Source: Snodgrassella alvi
GTDB lineage: Bacteria > Pseudomonadota > Gammaproteobacteria > Burkholderiales > Neisseriaceae
Length of the DNA stretch: 42,375 nt
Assembly (NCBI RefSeq): GCF_002777745.1
Contig: NZ_MEIO01000058.1
Coordinates: 1-42,375, forward strand
Direction of reading: 5' to 3'
The position numbers and the translations under genes were made by a program. Below, in pieces: positions 17,231 through 27,975 of this stretch; the stretch's first letter is position 1; every line of letters begins with the position of its first letter. The notes beneath the pieces are model-generated. The model was not told the DNA's origin. It searched no databases and worked only from the letters and a program-made list of their open reading frames with translations.

Positions 17231-18082
17231 ATGATGATTCATCCGAATTTTGACCCGGTGCTGGTGCATCTGGGACCGCTGGCGATTCGCTGGTATGCGT
17301 TGAGTTATATTGTTGGTTTTTGTTTGTTTATCTGGCTGGGACGTAAACGGATTAAAAGCAGGCAAACGATTTTTACGAATGAGATGCTGGATGATTTTAT
17401 TACCTGGGGTGTGCTGGGGGTAATTCTTGGCGGGCGTCTTGGCTATGTGCTGTTTTATCAGTCGGCTTTTTATTTGCACCATCCGCTGGAGATTTTGAAG
17501 GTTTGGCAGGGGGGCATGTCGTTTCATGGTGGTTTTGTTGGTGTGCTGGTGGCGATGTGGCTGTTTGCGCGCAAACACGGGGTCAGATTCTGGGCGGTGG
17601 CGGATTTTGTTGCGCCACTGGTACCACTTGGGCTGGCATGTGGGCGTATAGGTAATTTTATTAATGGTGAGCTGTGGGGGCGTGTAACCAGTGCAGATGC
17701 TTTCTGGGCAATGGGTTTTCCGCACGCACGTGAAAATGATATTGCAGTATTGATGCAGGATCCGCAGAAATGGTTGCCGGTATGGGAAAAGTTTCAAATG
17801 CTGCCGCGTCATCCTTCGCAGTTGTATGAATTTATACTCGAAGGAATTGTGTTATTTGTGATTATGTGGCTGTTTAGTAAGAAGCCACGCCCGCTGGGAC
17901 AGGTATCGATGCTGTTTTTGCTGGGTTATGGGGTATTCCGTTTTATTGTTGAGTTTGCACGTGAACCGGATGATTTTCTTGGTTTGCTGGCAATGCACAT
18001 GTCGATGGGACAATGGCTCAGTTTGCCGATGATTGTCATCGGTGCAGTTGGCTTTGTTTATGTTGGCAGAAAATCGAGGTAA
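17231..18082 (+). CDS. lgt: Prolipoprotein diacylglyceryl transferase
   Basis: 283 residues of polytopic inner-membrane protein. The Lgt signature [14 protein letters not shown] spans 138-151. Y26 and H99 (in GGMSFHGG) correspond to residues important in E. coli Lgt, and HPSQLYE follows later. It transfers diacylglyceryl from phosphatidylglycerol to the lipobox cysteine of prolipoproteins, the first lipoprotein maturation step. Clients in this window would include the LdcA-type enzyme and Ape1. A GAGGA site precedes ATG 17231 at a rather long spacing. A perfect 14-bp hairpin after the stop separates it from convergent ftsK. Confidence 0.97.
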   Translation: MMIHPNFDPVLVHLGPLAIRWYALSYIVGFCLFIWLGRKRIKSRQTIFTNEMLDDFITWGVLGVILGGRLGYVLFYQSAFYLHHPLEILKVWQGGMSFHGGFVGVLVAMWLFARKHGVRFWAVADFVAPLVPLGLACGRIGNFINGELWGRVTSADAFWAMGFPHARENDIAVLMQDPQKWLPVWEKFQMLPRHPSQLYEFILEGIVLFVIMWLFSKKPRPLGQVSMLFLLGYGVFRFIVEFAREPDDFLGLLAMHMSMGQWLSLPMIVIGAVGFVYVGRKSR

Positions 18083-18106
18083 GCAGGTCTGGTGAATGTT
18101 GGTGTT

Positions 18107-18147
18107 AAAGCCGCAATAAATGTGTATTTATTGCGGCTTTATTATTT
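18107..18147. terminator. Bidirectional terminator between lgt and ftsK
   Basis: A perfect 14-bp stem, AAAGCCGCAATAAA (18107-18120) with its complement at 18127-18140, around TGTGTA. T-rich tails follow on both strands, so it can end both convergent transcripts. Confidence 0.92.
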
Positions 18148-18175
18148 GGACAGCTTCGGAGTTAATGATGTTGTG

Positions 18176-20545
18176 TTATAGATTGTCTTTTTGTGCCAGA
18201 ATCCGTCGGCTACCGCCTAGTTCGGCCGCAGAGACAATGCCTGCCGCTTCGAGAGCTTCCATCAGGTTGGCTGCGCGGTTGTAGCCAATCCGCAGATGGC
18301 GCTGCAATGAGGAAATAGATGTTTTACGTGTTTCCAGTACGAAAGCCACTGCCTGATCGAATAATTCATCGCTGTTGGCATTCGGGTTCACTTGATTGAC
18401 GTTAGTTTGGGCTGCTTCTCCAGACAGTATACCTTCTACATACTGGGTGGGAGCCTGCTGTTTGATGAAATTAACAACGGCGTGGACTTCTTCGTCCGGC
18501 ACAAAAGCTCCATGCAGGCGGGTTGGTTCGGCCTGACCGGGTGGCAGAAACAGCATATCTCCTTTGCCAAGCAGGTTCTCTGCACCCATCTGATCGAGAA
18601 TGGTGCGACTATCGATTTTGCTGGATACCTGAAAGGAAAGCCGGGTTGGTATATTGGCTTTAATCAGGCCGGTAATAACGTCAACGCTGGGGCGCTGGGT
18701 AGCCAGTATCAGGTGAATGCCGGCAGCGCGGGCTTTTTGTGCCAGACGGGCAATCTGCTGTTCTACTTTTTTGCCTTCAACCATCATTAGATCGGCCAGT
18801 TCATCAATAACTACAACTATATAAGGCAATTTATCCAGTGGTTCCGGTTCATCTGGATTGGTGCTGAACGGATTGACCAGTGGGGTGGAAGCTGCTTTGG
18901 CTGCTGCTACTTTGTCATTGAAGCCGTTGATGTTGCGCACACCCACGTGTGCCAATAGGCGGTAACGTTTTTCCATTTCGGTAACGCACCAGTTCAGTGC
19001 CTGTGCTGCTTCTTTCATGTCGGTGACTACTGGAGCCAGTAGGTGCGGAATGCCGTCGTATACGCTTAATTCCAACATTTTCGGGTCTACCATGATGAAG
19101 CGTACTTCATCGGGCTGTGCCTTGTATAGAATCGACAGAATCATGCAGTTTACGCCAACTGATTTACCAGAACCGGTGGTACCGGCAACCAGTAAATGTG
19201 GCATTTTGGCCAGACTGGCGATAACGGGAGCTCCGGCGATGTCTTTACCCATTGCCATGGTTAACTTGTCGGTGGCATCATGGAAAATTTTTGCGCCAAG
19301 AATTTCTGCCAGCAGAACGCTTTGGCGTTCATCGTTGGGCAGTTCAATTCCCATGGTGGTTTTGCCGGCGATGGTTTCGACAATGCGTACGCTCTGGACG
19401 GAGAGGGAGCGTGCGAGGTCTTTGTTCAGGTTAACTATCTGGCTGCCTTTGACTCCTTGTGCCGGTTCGATTTCATAACGGGTGATGACGGGGCCGGTGG
19501 TGGCGCTGGTCACTTCTACTGCTACACCGAATTCTTTTAATCTGGACTCTATATGGGCGGCGGTTTGTTGCAGGAATTCACTATTGATGACTGCCGGCTG
19601 GTCGGTTGGTTCACTTAGTAATTTGACATCTGGTAACTGGATAAGGTCGTTTTCACTTTTTGTAGGGATGGCTGTTTGGCTGGATGCTGGTGCTGGTTCG
19701 GTTAAGTTCTGTGCGATTGTGGGTTCGGTACGTACGGTTACAGCTTTGCGATTACTGGTGGCAAGTTCAGGTGTATCGATATTTCTGGCGGTAATATTTT
19801 TGGCCTGTTTAACCATTTGCCGTACAGTTTTATTGTTGGGAAATTCGGTAATCAGGCGTTGTGGCCGACGCAGTAGTTTGCACCAGAACCATTCGCACTG
19901 GGCACCAAGTTTTTCAATTACTGTTAGCCACGATACCTGTAATAATAGCGACAGGCCAATCAGTATCATGAATATGCTGATGATTAAGCCGCCGGTAAGG
20001 CCGAAAAACTGATGTAGTAGGTTACCTAGTGATTGTCCAATCAAACCACCGGCACCTATAGGCAGGGCATTCTGAAGCATGCTGGCAAATACCAGATTTT
20101 CCTGAGCGGGGCTGAAAATAAGCAGAACAAATAAACCAGTTAAAGCCAGCCAGCTATTATAAGGTTTGCTGTCATCGCTGGTGTTGAGTGAGCGGGCGTT
20201 AAGCGGACGGAAACTTTTATAAAGGGCAATGATGGCTGCAATGATGCTCCACCACACGGATAATCCGAAAATATAATAGCCAATATCTGCCAGCCATGCT
20301 CCTGTTAAGCCTGCGAGATTATGAGGTCTGTTAATCTGACCGATCCCGCGTGACCAAGCCGGGTCTGTCATATCGAAGCTGGCTAATGACAAAATAATAA
20401 ATAAGGTAATCATTAGCGCCAGTAGCCAGAAAATATCGTTAATCAGGTTCATTAGCCATGGTTGTTTCGGCTTGTTGACTTTTTGCGGCTTTGTTTTCAG
20501 CGGCGATTGCTTACGGGGAACAGATTTTTTTCGTGTTGTGGCCAT
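18176..20545 (-). CDS. ftsK: DNA translocase FtsK
   Basis: 789 residues in the usual FtsK order. There is a basic N-terminus and membrane segments between about 36 and 210, then a short linker. The motor domain has Walker A GTTGSGKS at 455-462, Walker [12 protein letters not shown] and the [21 protein letters not shown] block. A C-terminal winged-helix gamma domain (about 725-785: [24 protein letters not shown]) reads KOPS sequences. FtsK pumps chromosome ends through the closing septum and activates XerCD recombination at dif. The linker is much shorter than in E. coli. ATG 20545 begins MATTRKKS. anmK ends 112 bases upstream on the same strand. Confidence 0.97.
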   Translation of the reverse strand: MATTRKKSVPRKQSPLKTKPQKVNKPKQPWLMNLINDIFWLLALMITLFIILSLASFDMTDPAWSRGIGQINRPHNLAGLTGAWLADIGYYIFGLSVWWSIIAAIIALYKSFRPLNARSLNTSDDSKPYNSWLALTGLFVLLIFSPAQENLVFASMLQNALPIGAGGLIGQSLGNLLHQFFGLTGGLIISIFMILIGLSLLLQVSWLTVIEKLGAQCEWFWCKLLRRPQRLITEFPNNKTVRQMVKQAKNITARNIDTPELATSNRKAVTVRTEPTIAQNLTEPAPASSQTAIPTKSENDLIQLPDVKLLSEPTDQPAVINSEFLQQTAAHIESRLKEFGVAVEVTSATTGPVITRYEIEPAQGVKGSQIVNLNKDLARSLSVQSVRIVETIAGKTTMGIELPNDERQSVLLAEILGAKIFHDATDKLTMAMGKDIAGAPVIASLAKMPHLLVAGTTGSGKSVGVNCMILSILYKAQPDEVRFIMVDPKMLELSVYDGIPHLLAPVVTDMKEAAQALNWCVTEMEKRYRLLAHVGVRNINGFNDKVAAAKAASTPLVNPFSTNPDEPEPLDKLPYIVVVIDELADLMMVEGKKVEQQIARLAQKARAAGIHLILATQRPSVDVITGLIKANIPTRLSFQVSSKIDSRTILDQMGAENLLGKGDMLFLPPGQAEPTRLHGAFVPDEEVHAVVNFIKQQAPTQYVEGILSGEAAQTNVNQVNPNANSDELFDQAVAFVLETRKTSISSLQRHLRIGYNRAANLMEALEAAGIVSAAELGGSRRILAQKDNL

Positions 20546-20657
20546 AAATCTTGCGATTGAGTTCGGTATTTTTATCTGAAATTAACTATTTATTATAATG
20601 TCTATTGGGGATTATAGCTGGTAATGGTAACAGGATTTAACGGTTTTTTGCGGATGG

Positions 20658-21773
20658 TTAAGCCCAGTAGCCGCAGCCGGGAATACGCGCACCTGCTGCG
20701 CCGGTGGCATGATGGGTGGCCACGGGCTGACGCTGATACCAGCATGCCGCCAGCCAGGCAAATGCTGCGGCTTCAACTAACTGTGCCGGTAATTGTAGTG
20801 TGTCGGTGCTGTGCAGGGAAATCCGGTGCTGGCGGAGTAATTGTGCCAGTGAGTACATTAAGAGCTGATTTTGACTTCCGCCACCGCAGACGTAAACGTC
20901 ATTGGTGGCAGGTGCTGCACTTATGATGGCAGTTACCGCAGTTTGTGCAGTAAGTTCTAGCAGTGTACGCAAAACATCAGTGGGATTTTCCTGTCCGGTG
21001 AGATACTGGTTGAGCCAATCGAAGCTGAATAAATCGCGGCCGGTACTTTTGGGATAGGGCTGGCGGAAATAGTTATGGTTGAGCATGGCTTGCAACAGTG
21101 GTTCAATTATCTGCCCCTGACTGGCCAATGTACCGTTGTAATCAAATTTCTGCTGCCAGTTATGCTGTACCCATGCATCCATAAGCATATTAGCCGGTCC
21201 AGTATCGAAGCCGAACGCCGGTTGCTGTGGGTGCAATACGCTGATATTAGCAATACCGCCCAGATTCAGTACTACGCGGGTATGCTGTTCACTGGCAAAA
21301 ACGGCCTGATGAAACGCTGGTACTAATGGTGCGCCCTGACCACCTGCAGCCAGATCGCGACTGCGAAAATCGCCTACTGTAGTAATGCCGGTGAGTTCGG
21401 CCAGCAATGCCCAGTCCATCAGTTGAATACTGTAATGTTGTTCTGGTGCATGGCGTATTGTTTGGCCATGACAGCCCAGAGCAGTTATTGCACTAGCTTC
21501 AATACTGGCTTTTGTAAGTACAGTTTTAACTGCCTGTGCGTTGAGATGTGCCAGTTCTTGTGCTAATACGGCAGCCTGTGCTAGTTCATTGTGCGCAGGT
21601 GTTTGCAGAGCCAGTAACCGTTGTCTCAGGGTTTCAGGATAGGCAATGAATGCATGCGCACAGACGCCCTGCCATTGTGTACCCACCAGTGTGGCCAGTA
21701 CTGCGTCGATGCCATCCATGCTGGTACCAGACATGAGGCCAATATAGTATTGGAAAGAGTGCATGTTATTCAT
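20658..21773 (-). CDS. anmK: Anhydro-N-acetylmuramic acid kinase
   Basis: 371 residues. The ATP-binding GLMSGTSMDGID is near 12-23, with CHGQTIRH, GDFRSRDLAAGGQGAPLVP, VVLNLGGIANIS, FDTGPANMLMD and the C-terminal VCGGGSQNQLL. AnmK cleaves the 1,6-anhydro ring and phosphorylates to give MurNAc-6-phosphate, feeding recycled cell-wall sugar back into metabolism. The start ATG 21773 shares its A with the TAA stop of the upstream xth gene (TAATG), which implies translational coupling and fixes the start. Confidence 0.96.
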   Translation of the reverse strand: MNNMHSFQYYIGLMSGTSMDGIDAVLATLVGTQWQGVCAHAFIAYPETLRQRLLALQTPAHNELAQAAVLAQELAHLNAQAVKTVLTKASIEASAITALGCHGQTIRHAPEQHYSIQLMDWALLAELTGITTVGDFRSRDLAAGGQGAPLVPAFHQAVFASEQHTRVVLNLGGIANISVLHPQQPAFGFDTGPANMLMDAWVQHNWQQKFDYNGTLASQGQIIEPLLQAMLNHNYFRQPYPKSTGRDLFSFDWLNQYLTGQENPTDVLRTLLELTAQTAVTAIISAAPATNDVYVCGGGSQNQLLMYSLAQLLRQHRISLHSTDTLQLPAQLVEAAAFAWLAACWYQRQPVATHHATGAAGARIPGCGYWA

Positions 21774-22537
21774 TAGGCGAGTGTGGCCATAACCGGAGCA
21801 TGGTCACTGGGACGTTCCCAGCTACGGGCTGCGCTGTCAACCTGTACTTCGCGTAATGCTGGTAATAATGCCTGACTCAGCAGAATATGATCGATACGTA
21901 ACCCAAGCTTGCGTTTGAACATGTTCATACGGTAATCCCACCAAGTGTAGTGGGCGCTGTCGGGATACAGGTAATGCAGGCTGTCAGTCAATCCGAGTTC
22001 CAGTAGTTGCCGGAACCAGCTGCGCTCCTGTGGTGAGCATAGTACTTTGTCCTGCCATTTTTCTGGGTCATAAACATCTATATCCTGTGGTGCTATATTG
22101 AAATCACCCAACAGGATGGTTTTGGGGTGCTGTGCCAGCTCACTACGCATATAGGTATTCAGCGCAGCAAACCAACGTTCTTTATAGGCAAATTTTTCGC
22201 TACCTACTGCTTCGCCATTTACACAATAGGCACAGATAACTCTGATATTGTTGATGCTGGCGGCAATAATGCGCTTTTGTGGTTCATTCAGCTCGGGAAT
22301 GTCAATTGTAACCTGTTCCAGAGGTTGGCGGCTGAGTATGGCAACACCGTTGTAGGTTTTCTGGCCATTCCATGCTGCATGATAACCAATCCGGGTAAAT
22401 TCAGCTTCTGGAAATTTGTCCTGCTCGAGTTTCAGCTCCTGCAAGGCCAGTATATCCGGCTGGTTTTCTTCCAGCCAGCGCAGGGTGTGAGGCAGGCGAA
22501 CATTCAGTGAGTTAACATTCCATGTAGCGATTTTCAT
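21773..22537 (-). CDS. xth: Exodeoxyribonuclease III (AP endonuclease)
   Basis: 254 residues of the exonuclease-endonuclease-phosphatase fold. Active-site residues are visible: MKIATWNVNS with N7, LQELK with E34, ILLGDFNIAP with D145/N147, and SDHAPV with D245/H246 at the end. The enzyme cuts at abasic sites and degrades 3' ends of duplex DNA in base excision repair. Its stop overlaps the anmK start by one base, so the two are translated from one message although their functions are unrelated. Confidence 0.96.
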   Translation of the reverse strand: MKIATWNVNSLNVRLPHTLRWLEENQPDILALQELKLEQDKFPEAEFTRIGYHAAWNGQKTYNGVAILSRQPLEQVTIDIPELNEPQKRIIAASINNIRVICAYCVNGEAVGSEKFAYKERWFAALNTYMRSELAQHPKTILLGDFNIAPQDIDVYDPEKWQDKVLCSPQERSWFRQLLELGLTDSLHYLYPDSAHYTWWDYRMNMFKRKLGLRIDHILLSQALLPALREVQVDSAARSWERPSDHAPVMATLA

Positions 22538-22608
22538 GATGAATTCTGTAACAGCAAAGCGGTTATTGTATGCGTAAAGCGAGGTGAGTTCCAGACTGAA
22601 TATTGTTA

Positions 22609-23940
22609 TTAATCCAGCTGGGCAATGGTTACGCTCAGGTTGCGGATACTGGCTAGTTGTTCATTCCAGTGGCGCTGTTTCTGCCTGAAATCAGCCAGTT
22701 CGCGGGTATTCAGTGTGCGGGTAGGTAAGGCAACGCTGGTTGGGTTTACTGGCTGGCCGTTAATCCGTACTTCATAATGCAGGTGCGGTCCGGTAGAAAC
22801 ACCGGTGCTACCCACATAACCGATAATTTCCCCTGAATGCACATGCTGGCCGACACTGAGGTTGGCAAAGGCACTCATGTGCCCGTACAGAGTTTGCATG
22901 CTGTCATTGTGGCGTAATACGACGGTATTGCCATAGCCACCTTTGATGCCAAAACTTTCCACTGTACCATCAGACGGAGCATGAATGGGTGTGCCGCTGG
23001 CTACTGCATAATCGATACCGCTATGCATGCGCAGTGTTTGCAGTATCGGATGAAAACGGGTGCCAAATGGTGAAGAAATCCGCGCACCTTCAACAGGTAC
23101 GCTGGAAAAGCCTTTGCGCAGCGGTTTGCCGTTGGCATCATAATACTGGCCATTGCCATCGTTGCCAGTATCGTAATAATAGGCCTGATATATGTTGCCT
23201 CTATGGCTGAATTCAGCTGCGCGTATATCGCCGGTAGCCAGTTCCTGCCCGCGATAATACAGGCTGTCATAAATCAGGCGGATGGTATCGCCGCTTTGCA
23301 GGGTATTGATGTCAATTTTATCTTTGAAGATTTCGCGCAGTGATTCACGGATTTCTACGGGTATGCCTGCCTGTGCCAATGCGCCGCGGGCGGAGGTTTT
23401 TACAACCACAGCTTTAAATGTTTGTAGGGTTTCGGTATCAACTGCACTGACGTCAGCATTCCAGTTGTTGCCAGCTTTTTTTAGTGCCACCAGATTTTTT
23501 TCACCATTGTCATCGTCATTAAAAAACTGGATATCGGTTAGGTGACCATGGTTGTCCATACGTATGCTGAATACCTGATTAACTTGTAAATGCTGTACTT
23601 TATTTTTGATGATATTAAGATTGGTTATTTGTCGGATTTCTTCGGGGCTGATGTTGAAGCGGCTCAGTACCATGCTGATGTTATCGCCGGGCTGGACAAT
23701 TTCGTCTCGCCAGAAATTCAGGTTGGCTACATGGGTTTTGATAGTTACCGGTGCTAGTTTAATGTTGAAATATTTTGCCTGATAACGATCTGTGGTGTGT
23801 TTACGGCTGGAAAACAGCACAACAGCTGTGCACAGTAGCAAGATAATGGTTACGGCAATGCTACACCAGAATTTGGGTTTGCTGGCTAGCTTCTGCCTGA
23901 TGCGCTGGCATAATGCGGATAATTGGGTAAACATAGTCAT
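22609..23940 (-). CDS. M23 family peptidoglycan DD-metalloendopeptidase, membrane-anchored
   Basis: 443 residues. A signal-anchor helix lies at about 24-43. A LysM-like/OapA-type segment (VQPGDNISMVLSRFNISPEEI, about 82-102) and a beta-rich middle follow. The LytM domain has zinc ligands H306 and D310 (MHSGIDYA), H354 (YGHMS) and H388 (HLHYEV). This resembles the neisserial M23 endopeptidases that cut peptide cross-bridges in the sacculus for growth and cell separation. All catalytic residues are present, so it should be an active hydrolase rather than an EnvC-type activator. ATG 23934 is an alternative start. Confidence 0.93.
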   Translation of the reverse strand: MTMFTQLSALCQRIRQKLASKPKFWCSIAVTIILLLCTAVVLFSSRKHTTDRYQAKYFNIKLAPVTIKTHVANLNFWRDEIVQPGDNISMVLSRFNISPEEIRQITNLNIIKNKVQHLQVNQVFSIRMDNHGHLTDIQFFNDDDNGEKNLVALKKAGNNWNADVSAVDTETLQTFKAVVVKTSARGALAQAGIPVEIRESLREIFKDKIDINTLQSGDTIRLIYDSLYYRGQELATGDIRAAEFSHRGNIYQAYYYDTGNDGNGQYYDANGKPLRKGFSSVPVEGARISSPFGTRFHPILQTLRMHSGIDYAVASGTPIHAPSDGTVESFGIKGGYGNTVVLRHNDSMQTLYGHMSAFANLSVGQHVHSGEIIGYVGSTGVSTGPHLHYEVRINGQPVNPTSVALPTRTLNTRELADFRQKQRHWNEQLASIRNLSVTIAQLD

Positions 23941-24024
23941 GGTTGGTATTTTGCTGAAAGCGCACCGCTAAAAACTGGTAAATGTAAAGCTATTTATCTG
24001 AAAATACCAGAGGCAGGATTATTT

Positions 24025-25266
24025 TTATGTTTTATTCAGTGGCTGCTGCTCTGAAACCTGCTGTGGTAATTGTTTTGCCCATTGGCGCAGGCTGATATCC
24101 AGTTGCTGTAAACATGGCTGTAGCAGTGACTGAATTGAACTGGCTACTGTTGAATTGCGGTTCAGCCGGTAAATAAAAAGTTGATATAAATCGGCCAGTA
24201 TGATTCTGTCCGAATCTGTCTGCAATACCCAGCCATTGTTGCTGCAAGCAATATAATGCTGTTGTTCGAGTTGGGTAAGTATGTGGTCCAGATGTTTATC
24301 ACTGATACTGAGCTGTTGCTGAAGCTGGCAGGATGTAACAGCCAGTCCTTGTTGCTGAGCCTGTAATAACAGGTATAGCAGGGTCAATACGTTTTCAAAT
24401 GGCTGGTATTGGTGCAGTTGGCGAAATCTGTCCTGATGCCAGTAGGGCAGTGAAGAGGTGAGTACGGCACCGGCAAGTAATAAAAGCCATAGTAAATTCA
24501 GCCAGATTAGAAATACCGGTATTGCGGCAAAGGCACCATACACTTTCTGGTAATTGCCAAAATCAGTAACGAAAATGGCGAATCCGCGCCGCAGCAGATC
24601 CAGCCCTGCCGCTGTGATAACGGCGCCCAGTAAAGCATGGCGCCAAGGGACAAAACAGAATGGTACCAGTTTGTACAACAGAAACAATAACAGAGTAATC
24701 AGTGTCAGATTGGTAACAATGCGAAATAATGTACTGTAGAACGGAAGTTGGCTGGCCATATTAGCCGGATTGGATAATAAGCCGATGGCTGAGAGGCTCA
24801 TGCCTACTACCACAGGCCCGAGGGTCAGTAAGGCCCAGTAAATGAGGATACGAATCCATAGCGGGCGCTGATCGCGTGCCTGCCAGATTTGATTGAATGC
24901 ATGTTCTATGGTTTGAATCATCATTAATGATGTAATAATCATAAAGCTGATGCCTACTGCGGTAAGGCCGCTGGCTTTATCGCGAAAGGCATACAGATAA
25001 TCGCTGACTGAATCGGCTCCGGCTGCCGGCACAATGATATGGGTCAGAAACTGATTGAAGCGTGTGGCCATATCATCAAACATGGGAAAGGCGTTTACTA
25101 CAATTACGGTAATGGTAAAAATTGGTACCAATGCCAGTAAGGTTGTGAAAGTCAGGCTGGCGGCAATCAAAGGTAGATTGCAGCGCTGATAGTTATGTCC
25201 CACAAACAGTAAAAACTGGGGCAGACGCTGCTGTAAATATTTGCTTTTGATTGAATGTATATTCAT
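24025..25266 (-). CDS. YihY/BrkB family inner membrane protein (UPF0761)
   Basis: 413 residues from ATG 25266, which follows AGGAG by five bases; a TTG at 25281 is rejected. About six membrane helices occupy the first 285 residues, with the family pattern LALVPIFTITVIVVNAFPMF, FMIITSLMMIQTIEHAFNQIW and VYGAFAAIPVFLIWLNLLWLLLLAGA. The cytoplasmic C-terminus looks like a small winged-helix region. The family was once called ribonuclease BN, which is not supported. Function is unproven; envelope integrity or transport roles have been proposed for relatives. Confidence 0.88.
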   Translation of the reverse strand: MNIHSIKSKYLQQRLPQFLLFVGHNYQRCNLPLIAASLTFTTLLALVPIFTITVIVVNAFPMFDDMATRFNQFLTHIIVPAAGADSVSDYLYAFRDKASGLTAVGISFMIITSLMMIQTIEHAFNQIWQARDQRPLWIRILIYWALLTLGPVVVGMSLSAIGLLSNPANMASQLPFYSTLFRIVTNLTLITLLLFLLYKLVPFCFVPWRHALLGAVITAAGLDLLRRGFAIFVTDFGNYQKVYGAFAAIPVFLIWLNLLWLLLLAGAVLTSSLPYWHQDRFRQLHQYQPFENVLTLLYLLLQAQQQGLAVTSCQLQQQLSISDKHLDHILTQLEQQHYIACSNNGWVLQTDSDRIILADLYQLFIYRLNRNSTVASSIQSLLQPCLQQLDISLRQWAKQLPQQVSEQQPLNKT

Positions 25267-25350
25267 GGCTACTCCTGACAAGTGGCTAGTTGATTGTAAC
25301 TAAAAAATACCTGCAATGCAGAATTTCCATGCTGGCTGGTCAAGCTATGA

Positions 25351-25998
<648 letters not shown>

Positions 25999-26014
25999 AA
26001 CAACTTAAGGAATT

Positions 26015-26758
26015 ATGATGAGTTACCACTCCGATTTAAGCAGTGCGGCTACATTGCCGACTATTTACCGCCACCGATCTATCCGTAAATTTACTGAGGA
26101 GGCATTAACAAATGAGCAGCGTGAAGCCATCTTGGAAGCAGGTCGTGCTGCGTCTTCATCCAGTTTTATGCAAAGCACACACATTATTCGCGTAACGGAT
26201 ACGGAAAAGCGTGCAGCTTTATGTGAAGTTGCTGCCAATCAGAAATATGTGCGCACAGCAGCTGAATTCTGGGTATTTTGTGTGGATTACACCAGACATA
26301 AACTTGCCTTTCCTGAAGCGCAGCTAGACTGGACCGAAGGGATGATTATCGGTGCGGTTGATGCGGGTATTATGGCGCAAAACTGTCTGCTGGCTGCTGA
26401 ATCACTTGGATTGGGCGGGGTGTATATTGGTTCTCTGCGCAATGATGTGAAACGGGCCGCCGAAATTCTGGAATTGCCACAGTTAACTTTCCCCCTGTTT
26501 GGGCTGTGCCTGGGGCATCCGGCACAAGACCCGATGTATCGGCCGCGCTTACCGCTGGATACACTGGTGAGTGAAAACCGCTATCGCCCTCTCGACCCAG
26601 CCAAACTGGCTGCTTATGATGAACAGCTCACGGTGTATTACCGTGAACGCAGTGGACTGGATCTAAACTGGAGTAAGGCCGTAGCCAATAATTTTGCTCA
26701 GCCGGTACGTCCGCAGATTTTGCCATTTCTGCACCAGCAGGGTTTGGCTGAACGTTAA
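26015..26758 (+). CDS. nfsA: Oxygen-insensitive NADPH nitroreductase (NfsA family)
   Basis: 247 residues with the nitroreductase fold: YRHRSIRKFTEEALTNEQREAILEAGRAASSSSFMQ holds the FMN-binding arginines and serines, and GGVYIGSLRNDVKRAAEILELP and FGLCLGHPAQDP are NfsA-like. The C-terminal R-containing stretch is typical of the NADPH-specific branch. It reduces quinones and nitroaromatics by two electrons. TTAAGGAATT precedes ATG 26015; ATG 26018 is an alternative. It is co-transcribed with wrbA. Confidence 0.92.
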   Translation: MMSYHSDLSSAATLPTIYRHRSIRKFTEEALTNEQREAILEAGRAASSSSFMQSTHIIRVTDTEKRAALCEVAANQKYVRTAAEFWVFCVDYTRHKLAFPEAQLDWTEGMIIGAVDAGIMAQNCLLAAESLGLGGVYIGSLRNDVKRAAEILELPQLTFPLFGLCLGHPAQDPMYRPRLPLDTLVSENRYRPLDPAKLAAYDEQLTVYYRERSGLDLNWSKAVANNFAQPVRPQILPFLHQQGLAER

Positions 26759-26769
26759 ACAGACTAGAT

Positions 26770-26810
26770 AAAAAATCCACCATTTCTGACTTTATCAGCC
26801 AGAAATGGTG
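26770..26810 (-). terminator. Terminator after the ape1 cluster, also facing nfsA
   Basis: CACCATTTCTG (26778-26788) pairs perfectly with CAGAAATGGTG (26800-26810). On the minus strand the stem is followed by ATTTTTTA, fitting the end of ape1. The plus-strand side has only scattered T residues. Confidence 0.85.
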
Positions 26811-26829
26811 TTATTGGTATTAAACAGGA

Positions 26830-27975
26830 TTAATGTTGTTTCCGTAATGCCAGAATACTGTCAGCCAGTGCTTCGCCAAGACGCTGATAACCACTGGAGG
26901 TAAAGTGGACGCCATCACTGCGAGCAAGTCCTTGATTTATCCATGACTTCATGCTGCATTCACCTCCCATAACTGCCTGCCAGTCCCAGTAAAAAGTATG
27001 CTGGCTTTGTGCCACTTCTTTTTGCATTATTTGTAGTTCAGTCAGTTTTTCCGGGCGTTCACCACAGGAGCCGGCAGTACTTTTCAGGCTTTCCGGCGCG
27101 CCCAGAAGCATAATGGCGCTATTGGGAGAAGCAATACGAATCTGGGTAATTGTTTCCAGCAGATTTTGCTTAACTGTTTCGATTTCCACCCCGTTATAGG
27201 CTTCATTTGTGCCAAAAGCCAGAATAATCAGGTCTGGCGCAATCACATTCAACTCCTGCTGCCATGCCTGTGTATTCCAGCGGTTCCACTGATTGAGCTG
27301 AAAACCGTTAATCCCCAGTGCGGAAAGCACTACTCCCTGCCGGTTTTGATTTCGTGCCCACCAGCCGCCGATGGCAGTCTGAAAATTCATGCCTGCTTTA
27401 ATCGTAATCGGAAAACGCGCATTAAACTGGCTGAAATGCCACTTATTATCTTTAGGCTGTGCAGAAAGCAAAATCTGCTGGCCGTTACTGTCGGTAACTG
27501 TTAAATCTTCATCATTCTTTCCCTGTCGGATACTGACAATAACCGTTTGCTCTGCTTCGGGTTCACGGGTTTTGATGGTCATCTCCGCACCGACAGAGGG
27601 GGTAGCAATCAGGCCACCAAGGGCATAGTTCTGGCTGGTTTCCGTGCGGCTGGATACGGCTTGCCAGCCCTGATTCTGATAGGCGAAGCGCGCCAGCCGC
27701 ATACCGGGAAACTGGGCGGGCATTGCCCAGCCGGGGCCACCATTGCCCAACTGCTGTTGTAGGCGTATGCGGGCGGCGTCTGTCAGGTAATCTGCCGCTG
27801 TATGAGAATCGCCTAGTTGTACAATGTTAAGGCTTTTTTTCTGTAGAGCCTGAACCAGTTGTACAGCGTGGTTAGGGGTTCGATTGTGGCCGTGTTGTAC
27901 CGGCGCTGGATCAGCTGAGCAGGCCATTACCCACAAGTAGCAGCTCAGAATAGCAAAATGTTTTTTAGTGTACAT
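26830..27975 (-). CDS. ape1: Peptidoglycan O-acetylesterase Ape1 (SGNH hydrolase lipoprotein)
   Basis: 381 residues from ATG 27975; ATG 27984 is also possible. A short signal with lipobox V-M-A-C ends at C19. The SGNH triad is readable: S57 in VQLGDSHTA and D354/H357 in DGVHFT, with GGPGWAMP and AFGTNEAY as the oxyanion blocks. The middle (about 110-220) is beta-rich and corresponds to the CBM35-like insert of meningococcal Ape1. It removes O-acetyl groups from MurNAc so that lytic transglycosylases can act. The gene overlaps patB by about 11 bases and is last in patA-patB-ape1. Confidence 0.92.
   Translation of the reverse strand: MYTKKHFAILSCYLWVMACSADPAPVQHGHNRTPNHAVQLVQALQKKSLNIVQLGDSHTAADYLTDAARIRLQQQLGNGGPGWAMPAQFPGMRLARFAYQNQGWQAVSSRTETSQNYALGGLIATPSVGAEMTIKTREPEAEQTVIVSIRQGKNDEDLTVTDSNGQQILLSAQPKDNKWHFSQFNARFPITIKAGMNFQTAIGGWWARNQNRQGVVLSALGINGFQLNQWNRWNTQAWQQELNVIAPDLIILAFGTNEAYNGVEIETVKQNLLETITQIRIASPNSAIMLLGAPESLKSTAGSCGERPEKLTELQIMQKEVAQSQHTFYWDWQAVMGGECSMKSWINQGLARSDGVHFTSSGYQRLGEALADSILALRKQH

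Noticed and set aside
17108-17812. 234-codon minus-strand frame opposite lgt
   Set aside because: It is antisense to a clear lgt gene, and the K/Q/H/T-rich product matches nothing known.
19482-20012. 176-codon plus-strand frame opposite ftsK
   Set aside because: It is a shadow of the ftsK membrane and linker region; the composition is that of antisense translation.
23944-24008. GGTATTTT/AAAATACC inverted repeat between the YihY and M23 genes
   Set aside because: The loop of about 50 bases and absence of a T tail make a terminator unlikely.
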